A stretch of DNA of 64,000 nt, from the NCBI RefSeq assembly GCF_902686445.1, contig NC_062232.1, positions 14,739,105 to 14,803,104 on the forward strand, written 5' to 3'. The DNA is from Sciurus carolinensis. Lineage: Eukaryota; Chordata; Mammalia; Rodentia; Sciuridae. A program made the translations under genes and the position numbers. The notes under the pieces were generated by a model. It saw nothing but the letters and a program-made list of their open reading frames with translations. It did not search any database and was not told the origin of the DNA. This document shows positions 10,138 through 21,114 of the stretch, one piece after another (the first letter of the stretch is position 1; the number at the start of each line of letters is the position of its first letter).

Positions 10138-10520
10138 GTGACGGCCGGCGTGCCCTCTCGATACCTCCTCTGCGCCAGTGGCTGGCGGCTTGAATCCGCT
10201 AGGGCCACAAGTTGCGGCGTCCGCGCAGTCCCGGCACCTGCTCCTGGGACGCGGGACGGGAGCTGGGGGACCCAGAGAGCAACAGGTGGCCTGGCGGCGG
10301 CCAGGTGACACCGGAGGCCCCTCAGAGGCGGACTGAAGCTCCAGCCCGCTGCCCCGAGCGCCCTTTGAAGGCCCGCGAGAAAGAGGCGGGGGCTGGGGAC
10401 GTCAGGGCACGCGGAGGGGGAGGCTGGGAAGGGCGGCGGGGCAGGAACCCGGAGGGCGCCCCCTGCCGCCTCCCCTGGGCAGTTCCCGGAGTCGCGGAGC
10501 CAGGAATTTCGAGCCTTTTT
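10138..10520 (-). promoter_or_regulatory. MAP3K15: MAP3K15 5' UTR and TATA-less GC-rich promoter
   Basis: The DNA just upstream of the MAP3K15 start codon is GC-rich and CpG-dense, with GC-box-like runs such as AGGCGGGGG near 10384. No TATA box was seen at a useful distance. GC and CpG density fall sharply right of about 10510. The transcription start cannot be placed from sequence alone. That this is the promoter is inferred from position and composition. Confidence 0.7.
10398..10404 (-). promoter_or_regulatory. CRE-like site (TGACGTC)
   Basis: On the minus strand this reads TGACGTC, seven of the eight bases of the palindromic CRE TGACGTCA. It lies about 260 bp upstream of the MAP3K15 ATG in the CpG island. 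Function as a CREB/ATF site is an inference from the motif only. Confidence 0.35.
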
Positions 10521-10984
10521 TTCTTTTTTCCATCCCTCTAGCCTAACCACTATTAGGAACCCCAATTACTTTTTTCTTAAAACAAGCTGAAGCTTTCAAG
10601 CAGGGTAAAGACTCTTTCAAAGCACAGATTTGACGTAAATATTCAATTTCAAACTAAATACAGATGTAGTTTTAACTCAGCATTGGTGTGAGCACATGCC
10701 TCATTTTATACTCTGTCCTTGGTTGCCAAATGCATAGCCTTCCTGAACCCGATCCTAGAGTCCGGTTTGTCCTGACTTTCACTGTGACCTTGACAAGGTA
10801 CTGGGAGGCACCAGCAACAAACCTTGTTTGTTGAAAATAGATTCCAAGTGTGCAGCCCACCTGATCTATGGAATGGTGTGAACCCCAAAGGGTTTTCGCT
10901 CTGCATCTTACCCACCATTTTAGTCCCACCTATTAAATTGTATTTAAATCATAGAATGCACTAGACATTGTCACAAGGATTTTG

Positions 10985-11905
10985 AGCGTTTTCTTCTCTA
11001 GCAACAGCTTTATTGCAATATAATTTACATACCATACAGTTTATTCATGAAGAGTGTGTGACTCAAAGGTTTTTTAGTATATTCATAGACCTGTGCAGCC
11101 ATCACCACAATGTTAGAACATTTTAATCCCCCTCAAAAAAAAAAAAAACAGTACTCATTAGAAATTAGTCTCTACGTCCCAACCCCAACAAACCCAGCTA
11201 GGCAACCACAATTTACCTTCCGTCTCTAAAGATTTGCCTCTTCTGGACATTTCGTATAAATGAAATCATACAGGGTGTGGACATAAGTTTTTCTTGGGTA
11301 TACACCTAGGAGTGGAATTTCTGGGTCACATGGTAAATCTATGGTTAACCTTTGGAGAAACAGTTTTTCAAAGTGACTGTACCATTTGACATTTCCACCA
11401 GCAGTATATGAGGACTGCACTTTTTCTACATCCTCATCAATACTTATTGTCTATCTTTTTCTTTACAACCATCCTAGTGGATGTGAAATGGTACATCATT
11501 GTGCTTTTTAAAATATTTTTTTAGTTGTTGATTAACCTTTATTTATTTATTTGTTTGTGGTGCTGAAAATGGAATCCAGTGCCTCACACATGCTAGGCAA
11601 GCACTCTACCACTGAGCCACAACCCCAGCCCTATCATTGTGCTTTGAATCTTCATTTTCCTGATGGCTAACCATGGTGAGCATATTGTCATATGCTTATT
11701 TGCCATTTGTGTAGCTTCTTGGGAGCAATCCTTTGCCCACTTTTTAACTATGTATTTGTCTTATGATTATTGAGTGGTCAGAGTTCCCTATGTATTGTGG
11801 ACGTGAGTCCCTTATCAGATATGTGATTGACAGTTTCTCCCATTCTGTAGTTTGTCTTTGCACTTTGTTGCTGGTGTTCTTTGCAGCACATCACATGCAA
11901 TTTTG
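10985..11905 (-). mobile_element. Old L1 (L1M type), antisense
   Basis: The plus strand reads as reverse complement of L1 3' sequence (ACAGCTTTATTGCAATATAA, GGAATTTCTGGGTCACATGG, CTTATCAGATATGTGATTG). It is split by an ID insertion at 11508-11632. Confidence 0.8.
11508..11632 (-). mobile_element. ID element, extended type, reverse
   Basis: The reverse ID body (GTGCCTCACACATGCTAGGC) is inserted in the old L1. A perfect 13-bp target duplication, ATCATTGTGCTTT, lies at 11495-11507 and 11633-11645. Confidence 0.92.
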
Positions 11906-12971
11906 ACACAGGCAAGATGGGATTAAACTTGTAACACTTCAGCTTATCTTCATGTTTCAGTAATAATACAGCCCACTAGCCACCCCCCAAAAGAAAGCAG
12001 AAAGTTCCTGCACAAATCCTTGAAGAAATCCTGCCTTAAATCCAGCCCTGGTACAAATTGAATTTCACCAGCAGCAGCATTATGGAAAATAGGCTTGGAG
12101 GAAATCTGTGAGAACACATACACCAAAGTTGGGAAAACTCTCGCCACTTCTAAGACTTTTTTCATGTGATGTTATAAAAGGACACATGCCTTCTTTGTAA
12201 CCTTGTAATGCATAATAGTAGTAATTTTCCTAATGTTCCTGTTCATCTGAAATTACTCCAGTGACTGGCACAGTCTTTCAAAGGACAAAGTTGCCCATTT
12301 GAAAATCACTTGCCAGCATCTTGCTGTTATCCTCACGGCAATCTTCCTGAATTCCTCTCAGCTCTCTCTGGGGTCCTGCTGATTGAGTGAGACATGCAGG
12401 AGTTATGAATTCTGGCTTGAATAATATTTTCCTCTAAATACAATCCCTGCTGAGTAAAGAACCCAGCATTTACCCAGCTAACAAGCACCTTCCCCTAAGT
12501 GGGCACACATAGTCCACCTTCTCATTGTCTGCAGCAATTTGCACACCTGAAGCAGGTCCCAGCACCTTCCCTAATGTCTTTCCAATTCCCCTAGTTCCTC
12601 TGAGGAGAAAATTGCAAAATGCTGGATTAGTTTTCTGTTTAGTTGAACAATTATTCCTTTCTTGCCTTTACCTTGCCTCTTACTCAGGACATGTCCTGGA
12701 AACCTCTTTGCCCTAATGCTGAGGTGCCATAGAATGTTCTTCCAGATATGTAGATGAAATCTTCTCTTTGTACCTTCTTGCCATGGATTATTATTTAATC
12801 CTCTTCCACCTAGCAGCTGTGCACCTACTGCCCTTAAAGATTCTCTTTTCCAGGTGATCCCCCACCTCCCAGACCCTTCAATCATCTCTCCAGGACATAA
12901 CTTCCAGGCCACTCTCCACCATGATGATTCTCTTGGAGAAGATTCACTGTTTGTCACTATTGCTGTTTTGT
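11906..12971. other. Unassigned intergenic sequence
   Basis: No gene, clear repeat or microsatellite was recognised in this kilobase. Open frames on both strands are short and unconvincing. Confidence 0.6.
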
Positions 12972-13299
12972 GTGTAAGACTTTTTAAAATAAACTTTTTT
13001 ATTTTCAGATGATTGTAGATTCATATGCGGTTGTAATAAATCATATAGAGAGATCTAGGGTATCTTTGACCCCATTTCAAAACCACAATGGTAACATCTT
13101 ATTAAAATACAGTACATTATCACAACCAGGATATTGACATTGATAGGATCAAGAGAGAAAACACCTTCATCACTACAAAGATTCCCCCTGTTGCCTTTTG
13201 ACAGCCAGGACTAATTTTCTCCTTACCTCCCATCCCTAACTGCTGGAAACCACTAATTTGTTCTCCATTTCTATAATTTTGTCATTTTAAGAATGTATG

Positions 13300-14267
13300 G
13301 ACCTTGCTTCTCCTCTCCCAGTGAGGCCCAGGGGACCAGAGTGAGAAGCAGAGACATGTTCTGATGCAAGCTGACGGCTCTCAACTACCATAATCCTTTG
13401 GGCTTCAACTGTAAAGATGAAACAGAATTTAGAAACTTTATTGTTTGGCTTGAAGACCAGACAATCAGACACTACAAGATTGAAGACAGAGGTAATTTAA
13501 GAAACATCCACAGCAGTGACTGGCCCAAGTTCTTCAAAAAGTATCTCACAGATGTTAACTGTCCCTTCAAGATTCAGGATTTGACATGAAGCAACTGACT
13601 GGCTTCTTGGCTTAACTGTTAGACTTGAGTATGGAGATAATGCTGAAAAATACAAGGACTTAGTACCTGATAATGCAAAAAATACTGACAATGCAACTAA
13701 AAATGCAGAGTCATTGATCAATTTGGATGTAAATAATCTTGACTTCAAGGCTGGTGTGATGGCTTTGGCTAATCTTCTTCAGATTCAGCGACATGATGAT
13801 TACCTGGTAATGCTTAAGGCAATTCGCATTTTGGTTCAAGAGCACCTAACACAAGATGCAGTTGCTAAAGCAAATCAAACAAAAAAGGTCTTGCCTGTTG
13901 CTTTAGACAAACATATTCTTGGCTTTGACACAGGAGATGCAGTTCTTAATGAAGCTGCCCAGATTCTGTGATTGCTGCATATAAAAGAACTCAGAGAGCT
14001 ACAGACAAAAATTAATGAAGCCATAGTAGCTAGCTGTTCAAGCTGATCCAAAGACAGACCACAGACTAGGGAAAGTTGAAAGATGAACACTTTAGGATTT
14101 TAGCTTCTTACCTACTTAGTACAATTGGGAACCACGTACACTTCTGGCATGTGTTTGGAAATCAAATGTCATATTTTCAAGGGAGGAATCCCAGAAAATT
14201 GACTATGTTCTAGAGATTTACCATCATTGCTTTTTTCTTTAATAAAGTTTGGGAAAGTGAAAAAAAG
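13300..14267 (+). pseudogene. RTRAF: Processed RTRAF (C14orf166/CGI-99) pseudogene
   Basis: This is an intronless, broken copy of the RNA transcription, translation and transport factor RTRAF. The start ATG is at 13356 and the original stop at 14084-14086. Clear matches include GFNCKDETEFRNFIVWLEDQ, NLRNIHSSDWPKFF, FKAGVMALANLLQIQRHDDY and HILGFDTGDAVLNEAAQIL. Breaks: codon 3 is TGA where the parent has an Arg (CGA-type) codon; one extra base near 13581 shifts the frame; another Arg codon has become TGA at about 13969; and an indel lies near 14033. A 3' UTR with AATAAA (14241-14246) and an A-rich end follow. Imperfect target duplications (AGAATGTATG at 13290-13299, AGAATGTTATG at 14268-14278) flank it inside an L1. 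This is L1-mediated retroposition; the copy cannot make RTRAF. Confidence 0.95.
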
Positions 14268-14729
14268 AGAATGTTATGTAAATAGAATCATACAGTATAC
14301 AACCTTTGGGGACTCAGCATGATTCCCTTGGGTTTCACCCAAATTGTTGCATATGTCAGTAGTCCATGCCACTGTATGGATGTACCACTGTTTCTTTATC
14401 CATTCACCATGTGAAAGATATCTGGGTTGTTTCCAGTTTAGGGCTATTATGAAAAAAGTTGCTGTGAACATTCATGAACAGTTTTTTATGTAATAACAAG
14501 TTTTCATCTCTCTGGGATAAATGTCCAGAAGTGCAAATTCTGGATGATGTGGTACTTATTTCATTTTTTATGAAATCACCAGGTTATTTTCCAGAGAGCC
14601 TATTCCATTTTACATTCCCTCCCACAATATATGCATGATCTAGTTTTTCTGCATCCCCAGTAGCATCTAGTGACATCACCTTTTTTAAAAAAGTCATTCT
14701 TATAAGTGTGTAATGATAACTCATTGTTT

Positions 14730-14859
14730 TTTTTAACATCTTTTCTTTTAGTTGTAGATGGACACAATACCTTTATTTTGTTTATTTATTTTTATGTGGC
14801 GCTGAGGATTAAACCCAGTGCCTCACCCAAGTGCTCTACCACTGAGCTACAAACCCAGC
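14730..14859 (-). mobile_element. ID element, extended type, reverse
   Basis: The reverse extended-ID sequence (TTAGTTGTAGATGGACACAA, GTGCCTCACCCAAGTGCTC) interrupts the L1. Short similar flanks (ACTCATTGT, ACTCATTAT) look like the target duplication. Confidence 0.85.
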
Positions 14860-15037
14860 ACTCATTATGTTTTTTTAAAATGCCTCTCTTATATACTATT
14901 TTAATACATTAACATGGGGATAATCCATATGGTAACTATCCTCTGGAAATACTGATGGTTTGTACACAAGAGAATTGATCGAGCTGTATTAGAATGGCTG
15001 TGAAATAGTGGGAGGGCATTTCTCAGAAATGCAAATG

Positions 15038-15259
15038 GAGCTCCAATGCGGTGGCACACACCTGTACTCCCAGCAGCTCAGGAGGCTGAGGCAGGGGGAT
15101 CATGAGTTCAAAGCCAGCCTCGGCAACTTATTGAGGCCCCAGGCAACTCAGTGAGACCCTGTCTCTAAATAAAATATTAAAAGGACTAGGGATGTAGCTC
15201 AATGGTAAACAGCCCTGTGTTCAAACCCCAGTACCAAAAAAAGAAAAGAAAAAGAAAAA
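15038..15259 (+). mobile_element. B1-ID composite SINE
   Basis: The composite is full length with an A-rich tail and a perfect 13-bp target duplication, AGAAATGCAAATG, at 15025-15037 and 15260-15272. Confidence 0.93.
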
Positions 15260-15349
15260 AGAAATGCAAATGAATATTTAATCACTGTAGGCAAAAAGTC
15301 TCAAAGATTGTGAAGCCAACTTTTGGAATTGTCACAAGAATATAATTAA

Positions 15350-15542
15350 CCTGCCAGGTGCATGCCTGTAATCCCAGAAGCTGGGTAAGCTGAGGCAGGA
15401 GGATCCCAAATTCAAAACCAGCCTCAGCAACTAAGCAAGGCCCTAAGCAACTCAGCCAGACCTTGTCTCAAAATAAAAAATAAAAACAGCCTGGGGATGT
15501 GGCTTAGTGGTAAAGTGCCCATAGATTCAATCCTGGTACCAA
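15350..15542 (+). mobile_element. B1-ID composite SINE
   Basis: It has a typical B1 half (GCATGCCTGTAATCCCAGAAG) and ID half (GCCTGGGGATGTGGCTTAG). Its tail runs straight into a CA/TA microsatellite. Confidence 0.88.
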
Positions 15543-15586
15543 AACACACACACACACACATACACACACACACACATATATATATA
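15543..15586 (+). repeat. (CA)n-(TA)n microsatellite at SINE tail
   Basis: CA repeats followed by TA repeats replace the A-tail of the SINE to the left. Confidence 0.9.
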
Positions 15587-15728
15587 AAACCTGTGTTTTA
15601 TAGCAAAAGTGGAACCACTGCTGCCAACCTACTTGGTATGTCTTGGCAGAGTATGTGATATTCAAATATGTACAGATCGTGGGAAAGTCTAATTTTTTAA
15701 AATCTATTCTAGATACTTTTGAAGGAGA

Positions 15729-16182
15729 TGTAGAAGGGTGTAGAAATCCAGGGAAAGATGGCAAGTGAGGAGGTTGGGGGCAGGGCCAGACCAAAGTTGC
15801 ATGGAGAGAATCTTCTAATGAGGTCAACTTCCCAGATGATGAAAGTGTTGGTGGGCACAAGTGAGGGACCCTATCAGACAGACACTTCCATACTCATGCC
15901 CCTAAGCAGGGGATCCAATAGAAAAACTAAAATAGATCGGTGGACACAGGGGGCACCAATAAATAATAGTGAGGAGAGCATGGATAGGGGAGGAGATAAG
16001 GAAAGGAGGAAATTCCCAAGCTCATAAGAAAGAACAAGACAAAACTCCCCCACTGGACTCCCAGCTCTTGGGCCTCATTTTTTTTTAAGAAGTCTGTTAC
16101 TGTTGCTTTTGCAATAAACCTGCTTGCTATCTCTGTGTCCTGTTCTTTGATTCTTTGCTGAGCAGAGACAACAAACCCAACA
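15729..16182 (+). mobile_element. Possible endogenous retroviral LTR fragment
   Basis: The right part has LTR-like end features: AATAAA in GCAATAAACCTGCTTGC (about 16112), then a U5-like stretch with TTCTTTGCTGAGCAGAGACAA and a possible CA end at 16182. The left limit is uncertain and no matching target duplication was found. A non-LTR origin cannot be excluded. Confidence 0.4.
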
Positions 16183-16299
16183 CCCCTAAATGGTAACACT
16201 TTGATGAATATGTGGTTTGCATATATTTTCCTCAAGTCTGTAGCTTGTCTTTTGTCCTCTGAAAGGGGGGTCTTTCACAGAGCAAAAGTTTTTAATCTT

Positions 16300-16496
16300 T
16301 TTTTTTTTTTGGTACCAAGGATTAAACCAGGGACACTCGACCACTGAGTCACATTCCCAGCTGCTTTTGTTTTCTCTTTAGAAACAGGGTCTCACTACCT
16401 TGCTTAGTGCCTCGCTGATGCTGAGGCTGGCTTTGAACTCGACATCTTCCTGTTTTAGCCTCCCCAGCCACTGGGATTACAGACGTGGGCCACAGT
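16300..16496 (-). mobile_element. B1-ID SINE, reverse, in L1
   Basis: The reverse composite is bordered by a perfect 14-bp target duplication, AAGTTTTTAATCTT, at 16286-16299 and 16497-16510. Confidence 0.93.
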
Positions 16497-16711
16497 AAGT
16501 TTTTAATCTTGATGAGGTCCAATTATCAGTTTTTTTATTCATGGATTGTCCTTTTGGTTCCAAATTAAACAACTCATTGCCTTGCCCAAACAATAAACAT
16601 AGTATGCATCTTAATTTATTTAGGTCTTATTTGATTTCTTTCATTACAATTTTCTAATTTTCAGTCTACAGATCTTGTAGGTGTTTTGTTATATTTATAT
16701 CCAAGTATTTC

Positions 16712-16888
16712 TTCTTCTTTTTAATTTTTGGTTCCAGGGATTGAACCCAAGGGTACTTAACCACTGAGCCACATCCACAGCTCTAAATCCTTATCGCCTC
16801 TCTAAATAACTGAGATTGACTTTGAACTTGTGATCCTCCAGCCTCCTGAGCTGCTGGGATTACAGGCATGTGCCACCATGCCCAGTTT
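16712..16888 (-). mobile_element. B1-ID SINE, reverse, in L1
   Basis: It is a reverse composite with a shortened junction. The 15-bp target duplication (ATATCCAAGTATTTC at 16697-16711, ATATTCAAGTATTTC at 16889-16903) has one mismatch. Confidence 0.92.
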
Positions 16889-18346
16889 ATATTCAAGTAT
16901 TTCATTTTTTTTAGAGTGATATTAATGATACAGTGTTTAATTTCAGGGTCCACTTGTTCATTGTTAATATGTAGAACTGCAAATTTTTGTGTATTGAATC
17001 ATGCAATCTGCAAATAGGGACAGTTTTATTTTCATCTTTTCAATATGTATGCCTTTTATTTCTTTGTCTTGCCTTGTTACTGTAGCTAGAATTTGCAGTA
17101 CTATGTTGAAAAAGATTAGTGAGAGTTGACATCTTTGTCTTGTTCCTGATCGTAGGAGGGAAAGCATTCAGGTCCTTCATCCTGAATATGATGTTAGCCG
17201 TAAGTTTTTGTATATGTTATTTATCAAGGCAAGGAAGTTTCCCTCTACTCCTAGTTTTCTGGGAGTTGTTATTGTGCCTGAATATTAGTGGTAAGAATCA
17301 TGCTCACTTGTCCAAGCCTAAAGAATGAACTAAAAGACACAAGGGATAGCAAAAACCTAGGTTTTCCTTTAATGGCAGCCTTACATGATTGGGTGCCTGG
17401 TAGTCAGGGACAAACGGATTGAGTACAACCAGTGTTTTAGCCACTAGAACACAAGATTCCCTCCCCTGGTTCCTCATTGAACATGATGGGATGCACAATG
17501 TTCCCAAACTTCACCTAGGTTTTACTGTCTCCTATTGGATTATTTAAAGTAATATACATTTAGTTGTCCCCATTTCCCTTTGGTCTCTTGTGGCAGGAAA
17601 GTGCCCTTAGATTGAATGTCTTTTGGCAGGTATACAGTTTTATCTCTGTTGATCAAGTTGGGTGGGGAGTTTCCTTCAAGGGGCTCTGGTGTTACCTGCT
17701 TGCAACTTTTTATCCTGTTCTCCCCTCCAGTTGCCTTTCTTACATCCCAAGTCATTTTACATTTAAAGCTAAATACTACATTCTGAAACAGACCACTGGG
17801 ATTTGGTTTCCTCATAGAATTTTTTCAAATATTTTATGTATTAATTGATATTATCATATGACTTTTCCTATTTAGCCTATTGATCTGGTAGATTACATTG
17901 TTTTTCAAATGTTGAACCAACCTTGCATACTTGGAATAAATCCCACTTGGCCGTGTTATATAATTCTTTTTATACATTGCTGAATTTGATTTGCTAATAT
18001 TTTATTAAGACTTTTTGCATCTAAGCTCATGAGAAATATTGATCTAAAGTTTTCATTTTTTGTATTGTCTTTGCCTTGTTTGGGTATCAAGTAATACTAA
18101 CTTCATAAAATGGCTTGAGAAGTAGTCTGTCCTCTTCTACTTTCTAGAAGGGATTGTATAAAACCAGTGTTACTTCTTCAAATGTTTGCTGAAATTTTCC
18201 AGTGAGACCATTTTGGCTTGGAGATTTTTTTTTTCAAGGTCTTTTAATTATAAGCTCATTTTTTTCCTAAAAAAAAATCAAAAACTACACAGATTATCAG
18301 TTCAATTTTAGTAGTTCGGAGTTTTTAAGAAATTGATCCATTTCTT

Positions 18347-18938
18347 TTTCTTTTTTTTTTTTTTGGATCGAGTATCACTTTATTTGTTCTACTCCACAAC
18401 ATACTATACTCTCTGTTTGGGCATGCAGATTCCCTGTACCCCATATGTACTTTTAAGTGACTTTACTCTTTAAAAATTCAACTGTAAAATAAACATCCAA
18501 GTTTCTTCTTTCTCTCATACACATACACACACACATACACACACTATAAAATGATAGAATATTCTTAACATCTCAGGAGTTCGCTCTAAACCTTATTCTA
18601 CCCTTTCCCAGATGTGACCACTATCCCAACTTTTGTGATAATCATGATTAATAGTTTTATATAAGCATACAATAAATGACAACTATTACTACTACTACTA
18701 CTATTATTATTATTGTTAGTCTCAACCAAGGATTATAAGTACTAGTTGCATACTATCATGGGTCTGATGATGTTGGTAAAAGAAAAGGTTTGTGAGCTGT
18801 ATGTAATATTAAACTGGATAGTATTGAATCAAAATCTCTAGCTCTAAATACCCAATGTATTTTATCAATTAATGAATGTATGCATTAGTAATTCAGAAAG
18901 TGGACAATGAACTGTTCAGGAAGAATTAGGAAGAATAA
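18347..18938 (-). pseudogene. Retrocopy of an unidentified 3' UTR
   Basis: On the minus strand this 592-bp insert ends with AATAAA (18384-18379), about 15 bases, and then a poly(A) run (plus-strand T-run to 18364). A 13-bp perfect target duplication, TGATCCATTTCTT, flanks it (18334-18346 and 18939-18951), and the antisense L1 continues on both sides. These are the marks of L1-mediated retroposition of a polyadenylated transcript. No long reading frame or known SINE/L1 body was recognised, so it is probably a 5'-truncated copy of an mRNA 3' UTR or a non-coding RNA. The source is unknown. Confidence 0.7.
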
Positions 18939-18951
18939 TGATCCATTTCTT

Positions 18952-19212
18952 ATAAGATGTTCAATTTATTATCATAAAGTTCATATTTGTTATCTTTTTA
19001 AAATTTTTTAATTTTTATTGATTTTCTTAGTTATATCAGGATAGATTTTGACATAATCATAAAAGCACAGAATATAATTTGCTCTAATTCAATTCCCAGC
19101 ACTTCCTCCCTCCCTCACCCTGCTCTCCTTCCTCTACTGATCTTTTTGCAGTTTATTAATAGTTTTTTTAAATGATTATCCTTTTAATGGCTGCAGGACT
19201 GGTAGTGGTATA
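18952..19212 (-). mobile_element. L1 remains, antisense, including a 3' UTR-type segment
   Basis: Left of about 19000 the older L1 continues. Then about 19010-19145 resembles the reverse complement of a sciurid L1 tail (TTTTGACATAATCATA, AATATAATTTGCTC, pyrimidine-rich run). The same type recurs at 44940-45110. Confidence 0.6.
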
Positions 19213-19225
19213 CCATTTTATTCTT

Positions 19226-19348
19226 TAAAAATTTTTTTCTGTTGTCAATGGATCTTTGTTTTTTATTTATATGCGTTGCTGAGAATCAAATCCAGTGCCT
19301 CACACATGCTAGACAAGTGCTCTTACCACTGAGCCACAATTCCAACAC
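19226..19348 (-). mobile_element. ID element, extended type, reverse
   Basis: The reverse ID body (AGTGCCTCACACATGCTAGAC) has a perfect 13-bp target duplication, CCATTTTATTCTT, at 19213-19225 and 19349-19361. Confidence 0.93.
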
Positions 19349-19401
19349 CCATTTTATTCTTGATTTGGTGATTTGTGCCTCCTTCCTTTTTGTCTTTATC
19401 A

Positions 19402-19460
19402 GTTTTGCTATTTATTCAATATAAATATTCAGGTCTACTGATGAACCCACCAAAGATATT
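19402..19460 (+). repeat. Local direct duplication, copy 1 (59 bp)
   Basis: The 59-bp segment starting GTTTTGCTATTTATTCAATA recurs at 20367-20425 with four mismatches by eye and no gap. Confidence 0.85.
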
Positions 19461-19667
19461 TTTCATGTCTGTTATTGTTTTTGATTTTTATCCATATGAT
19501 TCTTTCAGTTTCCATCCTTACTGAATTGCCTATCTGATCTTGCATAATGTCTACTTTCCCCCCAAGATCCTTTAACATAGCAATTATAATTATTTTAAAT
19601 TCCTTCTCTGATACTTCCAATAGTTGTGCCATTTCTAAGTCTGATTCTGATAATTGCTCTGTCTCTT

Positions 19668-19796
19668 TTTAAAATTTATTTAGATATTGATGGACCTTTG
19701 TTTTATTCATTTATTTATATGTGGTGCTGAGAATGGAACCCAGTGCCTCACACATGCTAGGCAAGTGCTCTACCATTGAGCGACAGCCCCAGCCCC
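19668..19796 (-). mobile_element. ID element, extended type, reverse
   Basis: It is a reverse ID with target duplications TGCTCTGTCTCTT (19655-19667) and TGCTTTGTCTCTT (19797-19809), one mismatch. Confidence 0.92.
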
Positions 19797-20366
19797 TGCT
19801 TTGTCTCTTCAACTGCTTTTTCTTATGTTTTGGCATGCCTCATAATTTTTTGTTGAAAGCTGGACATTTTACATAGGGCAGCAGTTGATAAATAAGCTTT
19901 TAGTATGGGACTTGATGTTAATCTAGCCAGCAGTTGGGCTGTGCTCATGTTTGTTTTTCCTGTGGACACTAGAAATTTCCAATTTCCCTAATGATCTTCC
20001 TTTATTGTGCCCCCTCTCAGTTTTGGGGCTTCCCTTTGTGCTGCTCCCCACACAAAGTCTCCTGCAGTTCTCCCTGCTGTTGTTCTTAGAGGTTTGTTAG
20101 CATGCTGGTGGGGCATGGGTGGTGGGGACAGATTCTCTGATATTCTAAGTTTCAGTTTTTGGAGTACACAGTGGGTTTGTATCTCAGGGGTGTAACCATC
20201 ACACATGTTTCTGTCTCTTCTCCATGGATAGATGACCCCTTTCTCTTCCTCTAGCTGCAGTGGATATCTACTAGTGTTTCCAGTCTATAGGCTTAAAGCT
20301 CTTCTCCCTGAAGATTAAATCTCTTTCTCTCTCTCTTTTTAAGGTGAGATGGAGCTGCAGGGAAAG

Positions 20367-20425
20367 GTTTTGCTATTTATTCAATATAAATCTTCAGGTC
20401 TACTGATAAGCTCACCAAAGATATT
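20367..20425 (+). repeat. Local direct duplication, copy 2 (59 bp)
   Basis: Second copy of the segment at 19402-19460, 965 bp away in the same orientation. Its flanks differ from those of copy 1, so only this short piece was duplicated. Confidence 0.85.
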
Positions 20426-20929
20426 GGTGAGGGCGAGGAGGAAGGTGAGGAGGGTGAGTTCCCTTGACCTAACTGTGATGGCATTTCACCAGTGCCTCAG
20501 ACCATGTCTTTCCCTTGCAGAATAAGCCTTTTGTTCCTTAAGAGGGAAGGGTCTGAGATTTCTCAGTGATTCCTGAGCCAGTGCCATGGGATTTCTCAGG
20601 ATTTCCCCCAAATTGTTCCAGTAAGAACCAGTTGGGGCTCCTGAGGGGAAACAGTCCACAAAGGGATAGCACTCCCTCCCTCCCAATTGCTGTCCCCAGG
20701 AGTTTCATATTCTCAAATCAGCCCATGCTCTGCCTCTAGCAATTTGTCACATTTTCTAGCTTAGTCTTCCTATCTACTTCTATGACATCTGGTGGCTTTT
20801 GCCCCTGTAAGCAAATGCTCAGGTCCTATGTCTCTCAGGAAGTGCCTTTCTTGCTCCAGATTTTGGAATGACCACTTGCTCTGCAAACTCAGTTCTCTAC
20901 CTTAGATAGAGCATTTACCTCTGGGATAT

Positions 20930-21114
20930 ATAAAGAACTCAAAAAACTTAACACCAAACAAAAAAAACTCAATAAATGGGCAGAGGAACTGAACAGACAC
21001 CTACAGAAGAAGAAATATGATCAGTCAACAAATATATGAAAAAATGTTCAACACATTTAGCAAGTAACAATAAATGCTGGCGAGGATGTAGGGAAAAAGG
21101 TACACTCACATTGC
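20930..21114 (+). mobile_element. L1 ORF2 fragment
   Basis: TATATAAAGAACTCAAAAAACT, TCAATAAATGGGCAGAGG, and AATGCTGGCGAGGATGTAGG match the well-known late ORF2 region of L1. The fragment is short and broken. Confidence 0.8.

Larger units (their letters stand above)
9770..10510. other. CpG island over MAP3K15 exon 1
   Basis: CpG dinucleotides and GC content are much higher here than anywhere else in the AT-rich window. The island covers the first coding exon and the upstream region. Several long overlapping reading frames on both strands are a by-product of the GC richness and lack of stop codons, not separate genes. Confidence 0.9.
12972..14900 (-). mobile_element. Old L1 (L1M type), antisense, split by RTRAF retrocopy
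   Basis: Reverse-complement L1 sequence lies on both sides of the RTRAF retrocopy: TTTATTTTCAGATGATTGTAG to CATTTCTATAATTTTGTCAT on the left, and AATAGAATCATACAGTATAC to TCTCTGGGATAAATGTCCAG on the right. An ID copy also splits it at about 14730-14859. Confidence 0.8.
16200..18346 (-). mobile_element. Old L1, antisense (ORF2 region)
   Basis: The plus strand reads as the reverse complement of L1 ORF2. The minus frame at 16964-17167 contains a damaged reverse-transcriptase core ([36 protein letters not shown]), where the active family has FADD. It is interrupted by SINEs at 16300-16496 and 16712-16888 and continues past the retrocopy at 18347-18938. Confidence 0.85.
19362..20366 (-). mobile_element. 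L1-like old repeat, antisense
   Basis: Phrases such as TCTGATTCTGATAATTGCTC, TTTTGTTGAAAGCTGGACAT and ATGTTAATCTAGCCAGCAGT resemble an old L1M-type element in reverse. Limits and subfamily are uncertain. Confidence 0.5.

Noticed and set aside
10138..10311. N-terminal extension of MAP3K15 up to 10311
   Set aside because: The frame is open, but the codon at 10311 is GTG, not ATG, and the known protein starts at MESG.
9816..10565. Long overlapping reading frames on both strands in the CpG island
   Set aside because: They are out of frame with the recognised MAP3K15 exon and result from GC-rich, stop-poor sequence.
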